17,886 nucleotides of DNA from a bacterium (lineage in GTDB: Bacteria; Bacillota_I; Bacilli_A; RF39; UBA660), in assembly GCA_019421005.1 (NCBI GenBank), contig JAHZGA010000019.1, positions 1 to 17,886 of the forward strand. The letters run 5' to 3'. Below, piece by piece: positions 1-5,930 of this stretch (position 1 is its first letter; each line of letters opens with the position of its first letter). The notes beneath the pieces are model-generated. The model made no database searches, had not been told where the DNA came from, and was given only the letters and a program-made list of their open reading frames with translations. A program made the position numbers and the translations under genes.

Positions 1-328
1 TATAACATCATCAACAAATGGTGAATCAAATTGGAGTTCATCAACTTCAACTAATACTTTCTATTTTGAAGGAAGTCAATTATCAGGAACTGGGACAAGT
101 AAATATGCATGGTTATTTGATTATACGAATACTTGTACAAGTTATGGATGTAATAAAGCAGATAGTGGAACTTATGGATATTGGACATCTTCGCCTTTTG
201 CCGGTAATTCTTTCTACGCTTGGTACGTGGACAATTATGGTAGTTTGGATAGCAATGATGCTTCTAGCACACGCTCTGGCGTCCGCCCAGTTATAACAAT
301 CTCAAAATCTGATGTTTTAACATCATAA
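1..328 (+). CDS. Pilin-like surface protein with variable C-terminal domain, partial (5' end outside window)
   Basis: The reading frame enters the window (first whole codon at position 2) and ends at TAA 326-328, leaving 108 residues. It is the C-terminal part of a paralogue of the gene at 579-1556: the frame reads ITSSTNGESNW..., then the short motifs KYAWLFDYT, YWTSSP, YAW and GVRPVIT, which match that gene in order and almost base for base outside one cassette. By homology the missing N-terminus should carry a type IV prepilin signal. The pattern of W, G and terminal VRPVI residues resembles C-type-lectin or formylglycine-generating-enzyme-like folds, including those of variable proteins of diversity-generating retroelements; this fold call is inference. 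The stretch 188-298 is clearly richer in G and C than the rest. Another open frame over the same bases (18-296) is a shadow. Confidence 0.85.
   Translation, partial: ITSSTNGESNWSSSTSTNTFYFEGSQLSGTGTSKYAWLFDYTNTCTSYGCNKADSGTYGYWTSSPFAGNSFYAWYVDNYGSLDSNDASSTRSGVRPVITISKSDVLTS
188..298 (+). other. Hypervariable cassette, copy 1 (pilin C-terminus)
   Basis: These 37 codons are about 47% G+C by hand count, in otherwise AT-rich DNA. Compared with copy 2 (1434-1544) they have equal length. Scaffold codons for AGNS, YA-W, V, G, L and GV are identical even at third positions, while roughly 17 codons in between are replaced. The variable residues are mostly Y, D, N, S, T, F and R. Confidence 0.65.
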
Positions 329-407
329 ATACAAAAAATAAAGAATGTGTCAAAGATAAAATAATAAAGATAAAGAGCAAGCAGTAAAGACTGTAAAATT
401 CAATATA

Positions 408-446
408 AAAAGTCATAATTTAAAATATTTATGACTTTTATTTTAT
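408..446 (+). terminator. Intrinsic terminator after the first pilin-like gene
   Basis: AAAAGTCATAA (408-418) and TTATGACTTTT (429-439) form a perfect 11-bp stem with a 10-base loop. The downstream arm runs into a T-rich tract (436-446). It lies 80 bases after the stop codon. Confidence 0.8.
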
Positions 447-502
447 ATTTACATTTATTAATGTAATATTAAAATTTAAGTATAATTATTTAATTAAATA
501 CC

Positions 503-531
503 TTGTCAAAAAGATAAGGTTGTGATACTAT
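503..531 (+). promoter_or_regulatory. Sigma-A-type promoter of the second pilin-like gene, with dyad over the -10
   Basis: TTGTCA (503-508), a 17-base spacer and TACTAT (526-531), preceded by TGA as an extended -10. TACTAT pairs with ATAGTA at 536-541 across 4 bases, so the -10 region and likely start site lie in a small inverted repeat that could be an operator or a 5' hairpin. The ribosome site AGAGGG is at 563-568, 10 bases before the ATG. Confidence 0.6.
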
Positions 532-578
532 TGATATAGTAGATAAACTATAGAAGTTAGATAGAGGGTTGATTATAT

Positions 579-1556
579 ATGAAAAAAGGATTTACATTAA
601 TTGAACTATTAGCTGTAATTATTATTTTAGCTATAATAGCTTTAATATCAGTTCCAACTATTTTAGATATAATAAATAAATCTAAAACAAAAGCAATAGA
701 AATAAGTGAAAGAAATTATATTAGAGGAATTGAAAATTGTATTATGAGTAAAAATATTGAAGATGGAAATAAAAAAGTTACTTATTTAAATTCATCATGT
801 AAGGACTATGTAAAAGGTAGTTTACCAACTGGAGGGAATGTAACTATTAAAAATGGTGAAGTAACTGATTATGTATTAGATTTTGATGATAAAACAGAAG
901 AAACTAAATCTTACAATGTAGGAGATACAGTATATTATAACCCGGTAAGTGATGAGATGGACTGTTCTAGTTATATTGAAAGTAATAGCCAAAGTGAAAA
1001 TAAAACGGGATGTATGAAATGGTATGTAATAAATGATAAAGGTTCAACAATGGATGTATTATTAGACCATAATACAACATATAGAGTTGCATGGAACTCA
1101 AGTGGAAGTAATAGTGGAGGACCAGAAACAGCAAATGCAAAATTAGCTAACGATGTATCAGGATGGAGTAGTCAAGCCAAAAGTACAGCAAGATTAATAA
1201 CAGCAGATGAAGTGTGGAGTATAACATCATCAACAAATGGTGAATCAAATTGGAGTTCATCAACTTCAACTATATATTTCTATTTTGAAGGAAGTCAATC
1301 AGGAACTGGGACAGGGACAGGAAGTCAATCAGGAACTGGGACAAGTAAATATGCATGGTTATTTGATTATACAAAGGATTGTACAAGTTATGGATGTAAC
1401 AAATCAGATAGTGGAACTTGGGGATATTGGACATCTTCGCCTTATGCCGGTAATTCTAACTACGCTTGGCTTGTGTACTGTTTTGGTGACTTGTATCGGG
1501 ACTCTGTTTCGGACCCGAACCTCGGCGTCCGTCCAGTTATAACCCTAACTAAATAA
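579..1556 (+). CDS. Type IV pilin-like protein with lectin-like variable C-terminal domain
   Basis: This 325-residue protein starts with a classical prepilin/pseudopilin signal: MKKG, then FTLIELLAV and a hydrophobic helix to about residue 30, so a prepilin peptidase should cut after Gly4 and methylate Phe5. A middle region (about 40-210) contains several Cys and is Ser/Thr/Asn-rich. Residues 238-255 are a tandem repeat of the decapeptide GSQSGTGTGT. The C-terminal domain has YWTSSP, YAW and GVRPVIT motifs around a hypervariable core. It probably acts outside the cell as a fibre subunit or adhesin. No pilus assembly ATPase, peptidase or platform gene is nearby, so the machinery is elsewhere or beyond the left edge. 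The gene has its own promoter and terminator. Signal-peptide call is certain; lectin-like fold and adhesion role are inference. Confidence 0.88.
   Translation: MKKGFTLIELLAVIIILAIIALISVPTILDIINKSKTKAIEISERNYIRGIENCIMSKNIEDGNKKVTYLNSSCKDYVKGSLPTGGNVTIKNGEVTDYVLDFDDKTEETKSYNVGDTVYYNPVSDEMDCSSYIESNSQSENKTGCMKWYVINDKGSTMDVLLDHNTTYRVAWNSSGSNSGGPETANAKLANDVSGWSSQAKSTARLITADEVWSITSSTNGESNWSSSTSTIYFYFEGSQSGTGTGTGSQSGTGTSKYAWLFDYTKDCTSYGCNKSDSGTWGYWTSSPYAGNSNYAWLVYCFGDLYRDSVSDPNLGVRPVITLTK
1290..1343 (+). repeat. Tandem 30-base repeat in the pilin-like gene
   Basis: One full 30-base unit (1290-1319) is followed by 24 bases of a second (1320-1343), encoding GSQSGTGTGT then GSQSGTGT. The upstream paralogue has only a single, slightly different unit (GSQLSGTGT). 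In-frame slippage is the likely origin. It lengthens a flexible Gly/Ser/Thr linker just before the variable domain. Confidence 0.85.
1434..1544 (+). other. Hypervariable cassette, copy 2 (pilin C-terminus)
   Basis: Thirty-seven codons at about 50% G+C by hand count, with roughly half of the codons ending in G or C, which is unlike the surrounding gene. It aligns without gaps to 188-298. The ends (YWTSSP side and GVRPVIT side) are near-identical and the centre is replaced. No template copy or reverse transcriptase gene is visible in this window. Confidence 0.65.
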
Positions 1557-1585
1557 AATATGGTATCAAATAACCATATTTTTTA
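1555..1585 (+). terminator. Intrinsic terminator after the second pilin-like gene
   Basis: AAAATATGGT (1555-1564) pairs with ACCATATTTT (1573-1582) across an 8-base loop, ending in a run of T. The stem begins within the stop codon. Confidence 0.8.
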
Positions 1586-1642
1586 TTATCAAAATAATGG
1601 ACTAAATAATTAATATTTGCTAAAATATATATAGGTGATTTT

Positions 1643-2365
1643 ATGTTATATTCCTCAACTGAAAATGAAAAAATAAAAAAACTAAAAAAACTTCAAATAA
1701 AAAAATATCGAGATCAATCTAAACAATTTTTAATTGAAACTCCTCATTTAATTATTGAAGCTTTTAAAGCTGGTTATCTAGATTTATTAATAGTTTTAGA
1801 AAATGAAGATTTTACTTTAGATGTTGAAACTATAACTGTAACTTCTAAAGTAATGGAATATTTATCACAATTAAAAACAAAAAACAAAGTAATGGGTGTA
1901 TGTCATTATAAAGATGAAAAACCAATTGGTAAAAAAGTTTTAATGTTAGAAAATATACAAGACCCAGGTAATTTAGGAACAATCATCAGGACTTCAGTCG
2001 CATTTAATGTTGATACACTTATTATAAGTAATGATACGGTTGATATTTATAATGATAAAGTTATAAGAGCAAGTGAAGGAATGCTTTTTAAACTAAATAT
2101 CATAAAAACTGATTTAAAAGAAATGATAAAAAAATTAAAAAACAACAACTATTTAATAATTGGTACAGATGTAAAAAAAGGAAAAGAAATAAAACACTTT
2201 AAAAGTATTGATAATTTTGCTATAATAATGGGAAACGAAGGAAAAGGATTAACTGAAGATACTAAAAAATTATGTGATGAATTTATATACATAGATATGT
2301 CTTTAGAATGTGAAAGCTTAAACGTCGCTATTGCAACAAGCATTATTTTATATGAATTGAGGTAA
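1643..2365 (+). CDS. TrmH/SpoU-family RNA 2'-O-methyltransferase
   Basis: A 240-residue SPOUT methyltransferase that transfers methyl from S-adenosylmethionine to a ribose 2'-OH of rRNA or tRNA. The three SpoU motifs are visible: motif 1 near residues 102-118 (LENIQDPGNLGT with the following IIRTS), motif 2 IIMGNEGKGL, and motif 3 SLNVAIATSIILYEL at the C-terminus; motifs 2 and 3 form the trefoil knot and cofactor site. The N-terminal 95 residues match the substrate-binding extension of the RlmB/YsgA type. The exact target base cannot be read from sequence. AGGTGA at 1633-1638 supports the ATG at 1643. rimM follows after 4 bases, so the two are probably one operon. A weak promoter-like pair (TGGACT 1598-1603, TAAAAT 1621-1626, 17-base spacer) lies just upstream. 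Confidence 0.9.
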   Translation: MLYSSTENEKIKKLKKLQIKKYRDQSKQFLIETPHLIIEAFKAGYLDLLIVLENEDFTLDVETITVTSKVMEYLSQLKTKNKVMGVCHYKDEKPIGKKVLMLENIQDPGNLGTIIRTSVAFNVDTLIISNDTVDIYNDKVIRASEGMLFKLNIIKTDLKEMIKKLKNNNYLIIGTDVKKGKEIKHFKSIDNFAIIMGNEGKGLTEDTKKLCDEFIYIDMSLECESLNVAIATSIILYELR

Positions 2366-2369
2366 TAAA

Positions 2370-2855
2370 ATGGAATACGTTTTTATTGGAACAATTGTTA
2401 ATACCCATGGAATTAAAGGTGAAATAAGAATTATATCAGAATTTGAATATAAAAATCTAATATTTAAAAAAGACTTTAAACTATATATTGGTAAAGAAAA
2501 AACAGAAGTAACTATAAATAATTATAGAATTCATAAAATTTATGATATGGTTACTTTAAAAGAATATAATAATATTAATCAAGTACTACCATTTAAAGGA
2601 AAAAAAGCCTATATTAAAAGAACAGATATTGATATACCTTATTTATCAAATGAACTAATTGGTTTCGAAGTATTTGATAAAACAACTAACAAAATAATTG
2701 GTAAACTAGACAAAATAAAAAAAATGCCTAAAAATGACATATTAGTAATTAATAAAACATTAATTCCTTATATTGATGAATTTGTAAAAAAAATAGATTT
2801 AGAAAATAAACAAATAACAGTAGAAACAATAGGAGGAATGATTAATGAAAATTGA
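2370..2855 (+). CDS. rimM: Ribosome maturation factor RimM
   Basis: This 161-residue protein opens with the RimM signature (FIGTIVNTHGIKGEIRI, residues about 5-21) in the N-terminal beta-barrel, followed by a C-terminal PRC-barrel (about 90-160, containing LIGFEVFD and VINKTLIPYIDEFV). RimM binds ribosomal protein S19 and helps mature the 30S head. Its length is usual for low-GC Gram-positives. The Shine-Dalgarno site GAGG lies over the end of the upstream gene, and the last 11 bases overlap trmD, the widely conserved partner, which argues for translational coupling. rpsP, which often precedes rimM, is absent here; an RNA methyltransferase gene takes that place. Confidence 0.93.
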   Translation: MEYVFIGTIVNTHGIKGEIRIISEFEYKNLIFKKDFKLYIGKEKTEVTINNYRIHKIYDMVTLKEYNNINQVLPFKGKKAYIKRTDIDIPYLSNELIGFEVFDKTTNKIIGKLDKIKKMPKNDILVINKTLIPYIDEFVKKIDLENKQITVETIGGMINEN

Positions 2856-3516
2856 TGTTTTAACCTTGTTTCCTGAAATGTTTGAAGGAATATTAAATAG
2901 CTCAATATTAAAAAGAGCTATTGAAGAAAAAAAAGTAACTATTAATCTATGCAACTTTAGAAAATACTCAAAAGATATTCATCATAAAGTAGATGATTAT
3001 CCATATGGTGGTGGAATAGGAATGGTTTTAAAACCTGAACCAATTATGGATGCAATAGATGACTTAAAAACAAAAGATAGTCTTATTATCTTATTAACTC
3101 CTCAAGGGCAAGTTTATAATCAAAAAAAAGCCTATGAACTATCAAAATATAAACACTTAATTATTGTCTGTGGACATTATGAGGGATTTGATGAAAGAAT
3201 AAGATCAGCAGTTGATTTAGAAATAAGTATAGGAGATTTTGTTTTAACTGGTGGTGAAATAGCAAGTATGGTTTTAATTGATAGTATTACTAGATTACTT
3301 GATGGCGTTATTAATGAAACATCACATCAATTGGATTCATTTAATAATAATTTGTTAGACTATCCAGTTTATACTAAACCTCAAGAATATAGAGGAATGA
3401 AAGTACCAGAAGTTTTACTTTCGGGACATCATGAAAATATAGCTAAATGGAGATATGAAGAACAAATAAAAAGAACAAAAGCTAGACGTCCTGATTTATT
3501 AGAGAGGAAAGATTAA
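2845..3516 (+). CDS. trmD: tRNA (guanine37-N1)-methyltransferase TrmD
   Basis: This 223-residue enzyme methylates N1 of G37 next to the anticodon, using S-adenosylmethionine, and so prevents +1 frameshifting. Family motifs are plain: KIDVLTLFPEMFEG at the start, YPYGGGIGMVLKPEPI (about 53-68), the knot segments LLTPQGQ, GHYEGFDERI and ISIGDFVLTGGE, and the C-terminal PEVLLSGHHENIAKWR that contacts tRNA. AGGAGGA at 2831-2837, 7 bases before ATG 2845, fixes the start. It overlaps rimM by 11 bases and the next gene starts on the base after its stop codon. Confidence 0.95.
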   Translation: MKIDVLTLFPEMFEGILNSSILKRAIEEKKVTINLCNFRKYSKDIHHKVDDYPYGGGIGMVLKPEPIMDAIDDLKTKDSLIILLTPQGQVYNQKKAYELSKYKHLIIVCGHYEGFDERIRSAVDLEISIGDFVLTGGEIASMVLIDSITRLLDGVINETSHQLDSFNNNLLDYPVYTKPQEYRGMKVPEVLLSGHHENIAKWRYEEQIKRTKARRPDLLERKD

Positions 3517-3975
3517 ATGGAAAAATATAGCATCGTAAAGAATAAATTTAAAGGAAAATTCAAAATCAATTATGATAAATTTGATGGACTTAAAGTTAAA
3601 CCTCGAAATAAAGTTAAACACGAAGGTATTAGAGTAGATAGTTTAATGGTAACTAATCATGACTTCATTGATAAAGTTCTAAAAAAGAAAAACAAAAAGA
3701 AACTAGAACTATATTTACAATATGTTATTTCAATTATAGATGATGATGACACTGATCCTGATGATGTCCGTTTAGCGCTTGATGATTTAGAACGATACAA
3801 AGGAATTATTGACTACCGCTACCGCAAATATTTAGATGAATTATATATATCGCTTTTAATGAAAAAAATAGAACTTCTAGAACGCGAACTAAAATTAAAA
3901 ATAATTAGTCTAGAAGAAAAAGCATATGATAAAGAAGAAACATATGACTATGAAGAAAAATCAAGAAGAAGGTAA
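3517..3975 (+). CDS. Unrecognised charged, probably coiled-coil protein
   Basis: I do not recognise this 152-residue protein. It starts at the base right after the trmD stop, with AGAGGAAAG as the ribosome site, so it is translated with trmD. The first 60 residues are basic (KNKFKGKFKINYDKFD, KVKPRNKVKHEG); then come an acidic patch DDDDTDPDD (about 75-83) and long predicted helices rich in L, K and E (about 85-152) with coiled-coil character. There is no signal peptide or membrane segment and no Cys. Its position between trmD and rplS suggests a role close to translation or ribosomes, but that is only guilt by association. YlqD, known from some rimM neighbourhoods, is a different position and I see no convincing similarity. 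Confidence 0.75.
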   Translation: MEKYSIVKNKFKGKFKINYDKFDGLKVKPRNKVKHEGIRVDSLMVTNHDFIDKVLKKKNKKKLELYLQYVISIIDDDDTDPDDVRLALDDLERYKGIIDYRYRKYLDELYISLLMKKIELLERELKLKIISLEEKAYDKEETYDYEEKSRRR

Positions 3976-4042
3976 TTAAAAACTATTTTAAAATAGCAAT
4001 ATTAACTATATAAAAAAATTTTAGCTAAAAATAGAAAGTAAG

Positions 4043-4071
4043 TTGCATTATAAAAAGAAATATGATAAAAT
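4043..4071 (+). promoter_or_regulatory. Sigma-A-type promoter of rplS
   Basis: TTGCAT (4043-4048), a 17-base spacer and TAAAAT (4066-4071), with an upstream TGA giving an extended -10. The predicted start is near 4078, leaving a leader of about 57 bases. Confidence 0.65.
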
Positions 4072-4077
4072 TATTAA

Positions 4078-4134
4078 GTCGTGATCCGCTGTTAATATAT
4101 ATGATCATAGAATAAGAAAAGGAGTGTGAAATTC
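4078..4134 (+). promoter_or_regulatory. Candidate L19 leader (autoregulatory 5' UTR of rplS)
   Basis: The leader holds a hairpin of GTGATC (4081-4086) with GATCAT (4103-4108, one G-U pair), whose 16-base loop begins CGCTG. It ends at the ribosome site AAGGAG (4119-4124). Low-GC Gram-positives are known to carry a structured L19 leader (Rfam L19_leader) at this place. Position and hairpin fit, but I cannot score the model. Confidence 0.4.
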
Positions 4135-4476
4135 GTGAACAAAGTAGATAAAATTACTCAAAATCAAATAAGAACTGATTTACCAGTTTTTCAAGTTGGA
4201 GATACTATTAAAGTAGATCTTAGAATTATCGAAGGTGACCGTGAAAGAATCCAATCTTTTGAAGGTTTAGTAATGTCTATAAAAGGTAGCGGAATTAGTA
4301 AAACTTTTACTGTTAGAAAAAACTCTTATGGTATCGGTGTAGAAAGAATTATACCTTTTAACTCACCTAAAATTGCTACTATTACTGTAGTAAGAAAAGG
4401 TAAAGTAAGACAAGCTAAATTAGGTTATATTAGAAAATTAGTTGGTCAACCAAGAATAAAAGAAAGAAGAGATTAA
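4135..4476 (+). CDS. rplS: 50S ribosomal protein L19
   Basis: The protein has 113 residues from GTG 4135. It contains the L19 landmarks RTDLPVFQVGDTIKV, RERIQSFEGLV, FTVRKNSYGIGVERI and the basic tail KVRQAKLGYIRKL. L19 sits at the 30S-50S interface near the aminoacyl-tRNA site. I prefer GTG 4135 to the in-frame GTG 4126 because the latter lies against the Shine-Dalgarno site AAGGAG (4119-4124), which is 10 bases from 4135, and L19 proteins begin close to this point. It has its own promoter upstream and an intrinsic terminator that includes its stop codon. Confidence 0.95.
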   Translation: MNKVDKITQNQIRTDLPVFQVGDTIKVDLRIIEGDRERIQSFEGLVMSIKGSGISKTFTVRKNSYGIGVERIIPFNSPKIATITVVRKGKVRQAKLGYIRKLVGQPRIKERRD

Positions 4477-4496
4477 GACTATTGTCTTAATTTTTT
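4472..4496 (+). terminator. Intrinsic terminator at the end of rplS
   Basis: ATTAAGAC (4472-4479) and GTCTTAAT (4484-4491) form a perfect 8-bp stem with loop TATT, followed by TTTTT. The rplS stop codon (4474-4476) is inside the stem, so ribosomes finishing rplS would occupy the 5' arm. Confidence 0.8.
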
Positions 4497-4507
4497 GGTA
4501 ATTATTT

Positions 4508-5002
4508 ATGAAAATATTAAAAGAAATACTACCTTATATTATAATCTTGATAGTTGTTGTTTTAATTAGAACATTCATAATAACTCCAGTTAGAGTTGAT
4601 GGAACATCAATGGTACCAACTCTACATGATGGAGAAATCTTAATATTAAAAAAATACGACCAAGATTATAAAAGATTTGATGTAGTAGTCGTAGACTATG
4701 AAAAAGACCGATTGGTAAAAAGAATTATTGGCTTACCAGGGGAAACAATATTTTATCGAAATAACCACTTATTTGTTAACGGTAAAAAAATAGATTTAAA
4801 AAAATATAATTTTGATACTGAAGACTTTACTCTTAATGAATTAGGTTATACTAAAATTCCTAAAGGACACTATTTTGTTTTAGGAGATAATAGATATAAC
4901 TCCAAAGACAGTAGAATTATAGGAACAATAAGTAAAGAAAATTTAATCGGTAAAACTAGCTATCGTATTTGGCCATTAAATAAAATTGGAACAATTGAGT
5001 AA
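4508..5002 (+). CDS. lepB: Signal peptidase I
   Basis: A 164-residue type I signal peptidase that removes signal peptides from exported proteins at the outer face of the membrane. There is one N-terminal membrane segment (about residues 7-26), then the catalytic Ser34 in DGTSMVPTL and the general base Lys71 in RLVKRIIGLPGE. The boxes VLGDNRYNSKDSR and IGKTSYRIWPL complete the family set. Length and single anchor match the short SipS-type enzymes. The start is preceded by only a weak GGTAAT and lies 11 bases after the rplS terminator, so expression may depend on read-through. The rplS-lepB order is common in Clostridia and relatives; rbgA and rnhB, the usual next genes, are absent. Confidence 0.95.
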   Translation: MKILKEILPYIIILIVVVLIRTFIITPVRVDGTSMVPTLHDGEILILKKYDQDYKRFDVVVVDYEKDRLVKRIIGLPGETIFYRNNHLFVNGKKIDLKKYNFDTEDFTLNELGYTKIPKGHYFVLGDNRYNSKDSRIIGTISKENLIGKTSYRIWPLNKIGTIE

Positions 5003-5054
5003 TAAAATAAATTAATCATAATATACTTAATTAGATATACCAGGAGGAGAGATT

Positions 5055-5579
5055 ATGATTAATAAGAAAAATTTGTGGTTTTTAACGTTGTTTAGCCTCA
5101 TTTTAGTACTTAGTGTGTATTATATAACTATGCCATCAGAAATGCTTTTAACTGCTAATGCTGATTATACTAAAGAAAAAAAGGAAGAAAAGAAAACTGA
5201 AACAAAAGAAAAGAAAACTAAAACTGAAGAATCTAATTTAGTAGTCGCACTTCGGGTTGAGGCAGATGAAGAAACTCAAAAAGAAATGGATACTTTAAAA
5301 GAAACATTAACAAATGAAAAATCAACAGCTGATGAAAAAAATAATGCTTTTGAAAAACTAAAAGTATTGAACTCAAAAAAATCCGAAGAGGAAGCATTAG
5401 AAAAAGAAATTTTAGATACTTATAAATTTAAAAGTTTTGTTAAAATTGATGGTGATCAAATAACAGTTGTAATTGCCAGTGATAAACATGATGTTGCTTT
5501 AGCAAACAATATTATGCGGACTGTTCAAAAAAACTATGATACTAGAATGTATGTTACTGTAAAATTTAATACAAAATAG
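5055..5579 (+). CDS. SpoIIIAH-like sporulation protein
   Basis: The 174-residue protein has an N-terminal membrane anchor (about 7-25), a Lys/Glu/Thr-rich helical linker (about 38-62), and a C-terminal domain with ADEETQKEMDTLKETL, AFEKLKVLNSKK, FVKIDGDQITVVI and IMRTVQKNY, which match the SpoIIIAH ring-building (YscJ/FliF-like) domain. In Bacillus, SpoIIIAH in the mother-cell membrane binds SpoIIQ in the forespore to make the feeding-tube channel. Here the gene stands alone instead of ending a spoIIIAA-AH operon. AGGAGGAGA at 5042-5050 supports the start. CATAATATA (5017-5025) resembles the -10 of sigma-E/K promoters, but I find no good -35. Family call is good; the exact orthology is less sure because the operon is missing. 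Confidence 0.82.
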   Translation: MINKKNLWFLTLFSLILVLSVYYITMPSEMLLTANADYTKEKKEEKKTETKEKKTKTEESNLVVALRVEADEETQKEMDTLKETLTNEKSTADEKNNAFEKLKVLNSKKSEEEALEKEILDTYKFKSFVKIDGDQITVVIASDKHDVALANNIMRTVQKNYDTRMYVTVKFNTK

Positions 5580-5630
5580 GAAACATTTAGTTTCTTTTTT
5601 TTATAAAATTAAAACTAAACGTTTCTTTTT
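5580..5630 (+). terminator. Terminator with two mutually exclusive hairpins
   Basis: GAAAC (5580-5584) pairs with GTTTC (5590-5594) before an 8-T run (5595-5602). Alternatively the whole 5580-5593 pairs with 5612-5625 (13 of 14 pairs) before TTTTT (5626-5630). Both end in T-runs, so either fold could terminate. Confidence 0.65.
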
Positions 5631-5643
5631 AGGCGTTTTATTT

Positions 5644-5671
5644 CACTAAAAATTAACCACAACATAAAATA
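5644..5671 (+). promoter_or_regulatory. Possible sigma-K-type promoter of gerE
   Basis: CATAAAATA (5663-5671) fits the -10 pattern CATAnnnTA of the late mother-cell factor sigma-K. CACT (5644-5647) supplies the short AC-type -35, 16 bases from AC to CATA. gerE is under sigma-K in Bacillus subtilis. In DNA this AT-rich the pattern can arise by chance. Confidence 0.35.
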
Positions 5672-5714
5672 ATATGAGTAAATATAAACCATAAATTTTA
5701 GGAAGTGAGGAAAA

Positions 5715-5930
5715 ATGGTTAAAAGTATTTTAACTAAACGTGAACGAGAAGTTTTTGAGTTACTTATTTTAAATAAATCGACAGTTGAAATAGCCAATGA
5801 ACTTGGTATAAGTGAAAAAACAATTCGCAATCATATTTCTAATGCTATGCAAAAACTAGGTGTCAGCGGTAGGGCATGTGCTGTTGTTGAATTATTAAAA
5901 TTGGGGGAACTTTCGTTAGAAAAAAGCTGA
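5715..5930 (+). CDS. gerE: Sporulation transcription factor GerE
   Basis: This 71-residue stand-alone LuxR/FixJ-type helix-turn-helix protein has LTKREREVFELL at residues 6-17 and ELGISEKTIRNHISNAMQKL at 29-48, with ACAVVELLKLGEL at the end. Both lacking a receiver domain and the almost word-for-word match to the motifs of Bacillus GerE support the name over other small LuxR proteins. GerE acts in the mother cell late in sporulation, together with sigma-K, turning coat genes on or off. The ribosome site GTGAGGA (5705-5711) is close to the ATG. gerM lies downstream; gerE and gerM are also near neighbours in B. subtilis, which strengthens both calls. The gene ends inside a strong terminator. 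Confidence 0.93.
   Translation: MVKSILTKREREVFELLILNKSTVEIANELGISEKTIRNHISNAMQKLGVSGRACAVVELLKLGELSLEKS

Noticed and set aside
18..296. Open frame of 92 codons overlapping the first pilin-like gene (and its twin at 1237-1542)
   Set aside because: They are the same out-of-frame reading of two homologous sequences, with no ribosome site; the in-frame products carry the conserved domain.
2149..2343. Minus-strand open frame
   Set aside because: Lies wholly inside the RNA methyltransferase gene opposite its conserved motifs 2 and 3; AT-rich antisense shadow.
3983..4030. Two A-T palindromes (CTATTTTAAAATAG and TTTTAGCTAAAA) as a terminator or operator
   Set aside because: No loop room or T-run, and such palindromes are common by chance in this composition.
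4126..4134. Upstream GTG as start of rplS
   Set aside because: It abuts the Shine-Dalgarno site itself; GTG 4135 has proper spacing and matches the family N-terminus.
5615..5830. Minus-strand open frame of 71 codons
   Set aside because: Covers the double terminator and half of gerE; no ribosome site and no recognisable protein.
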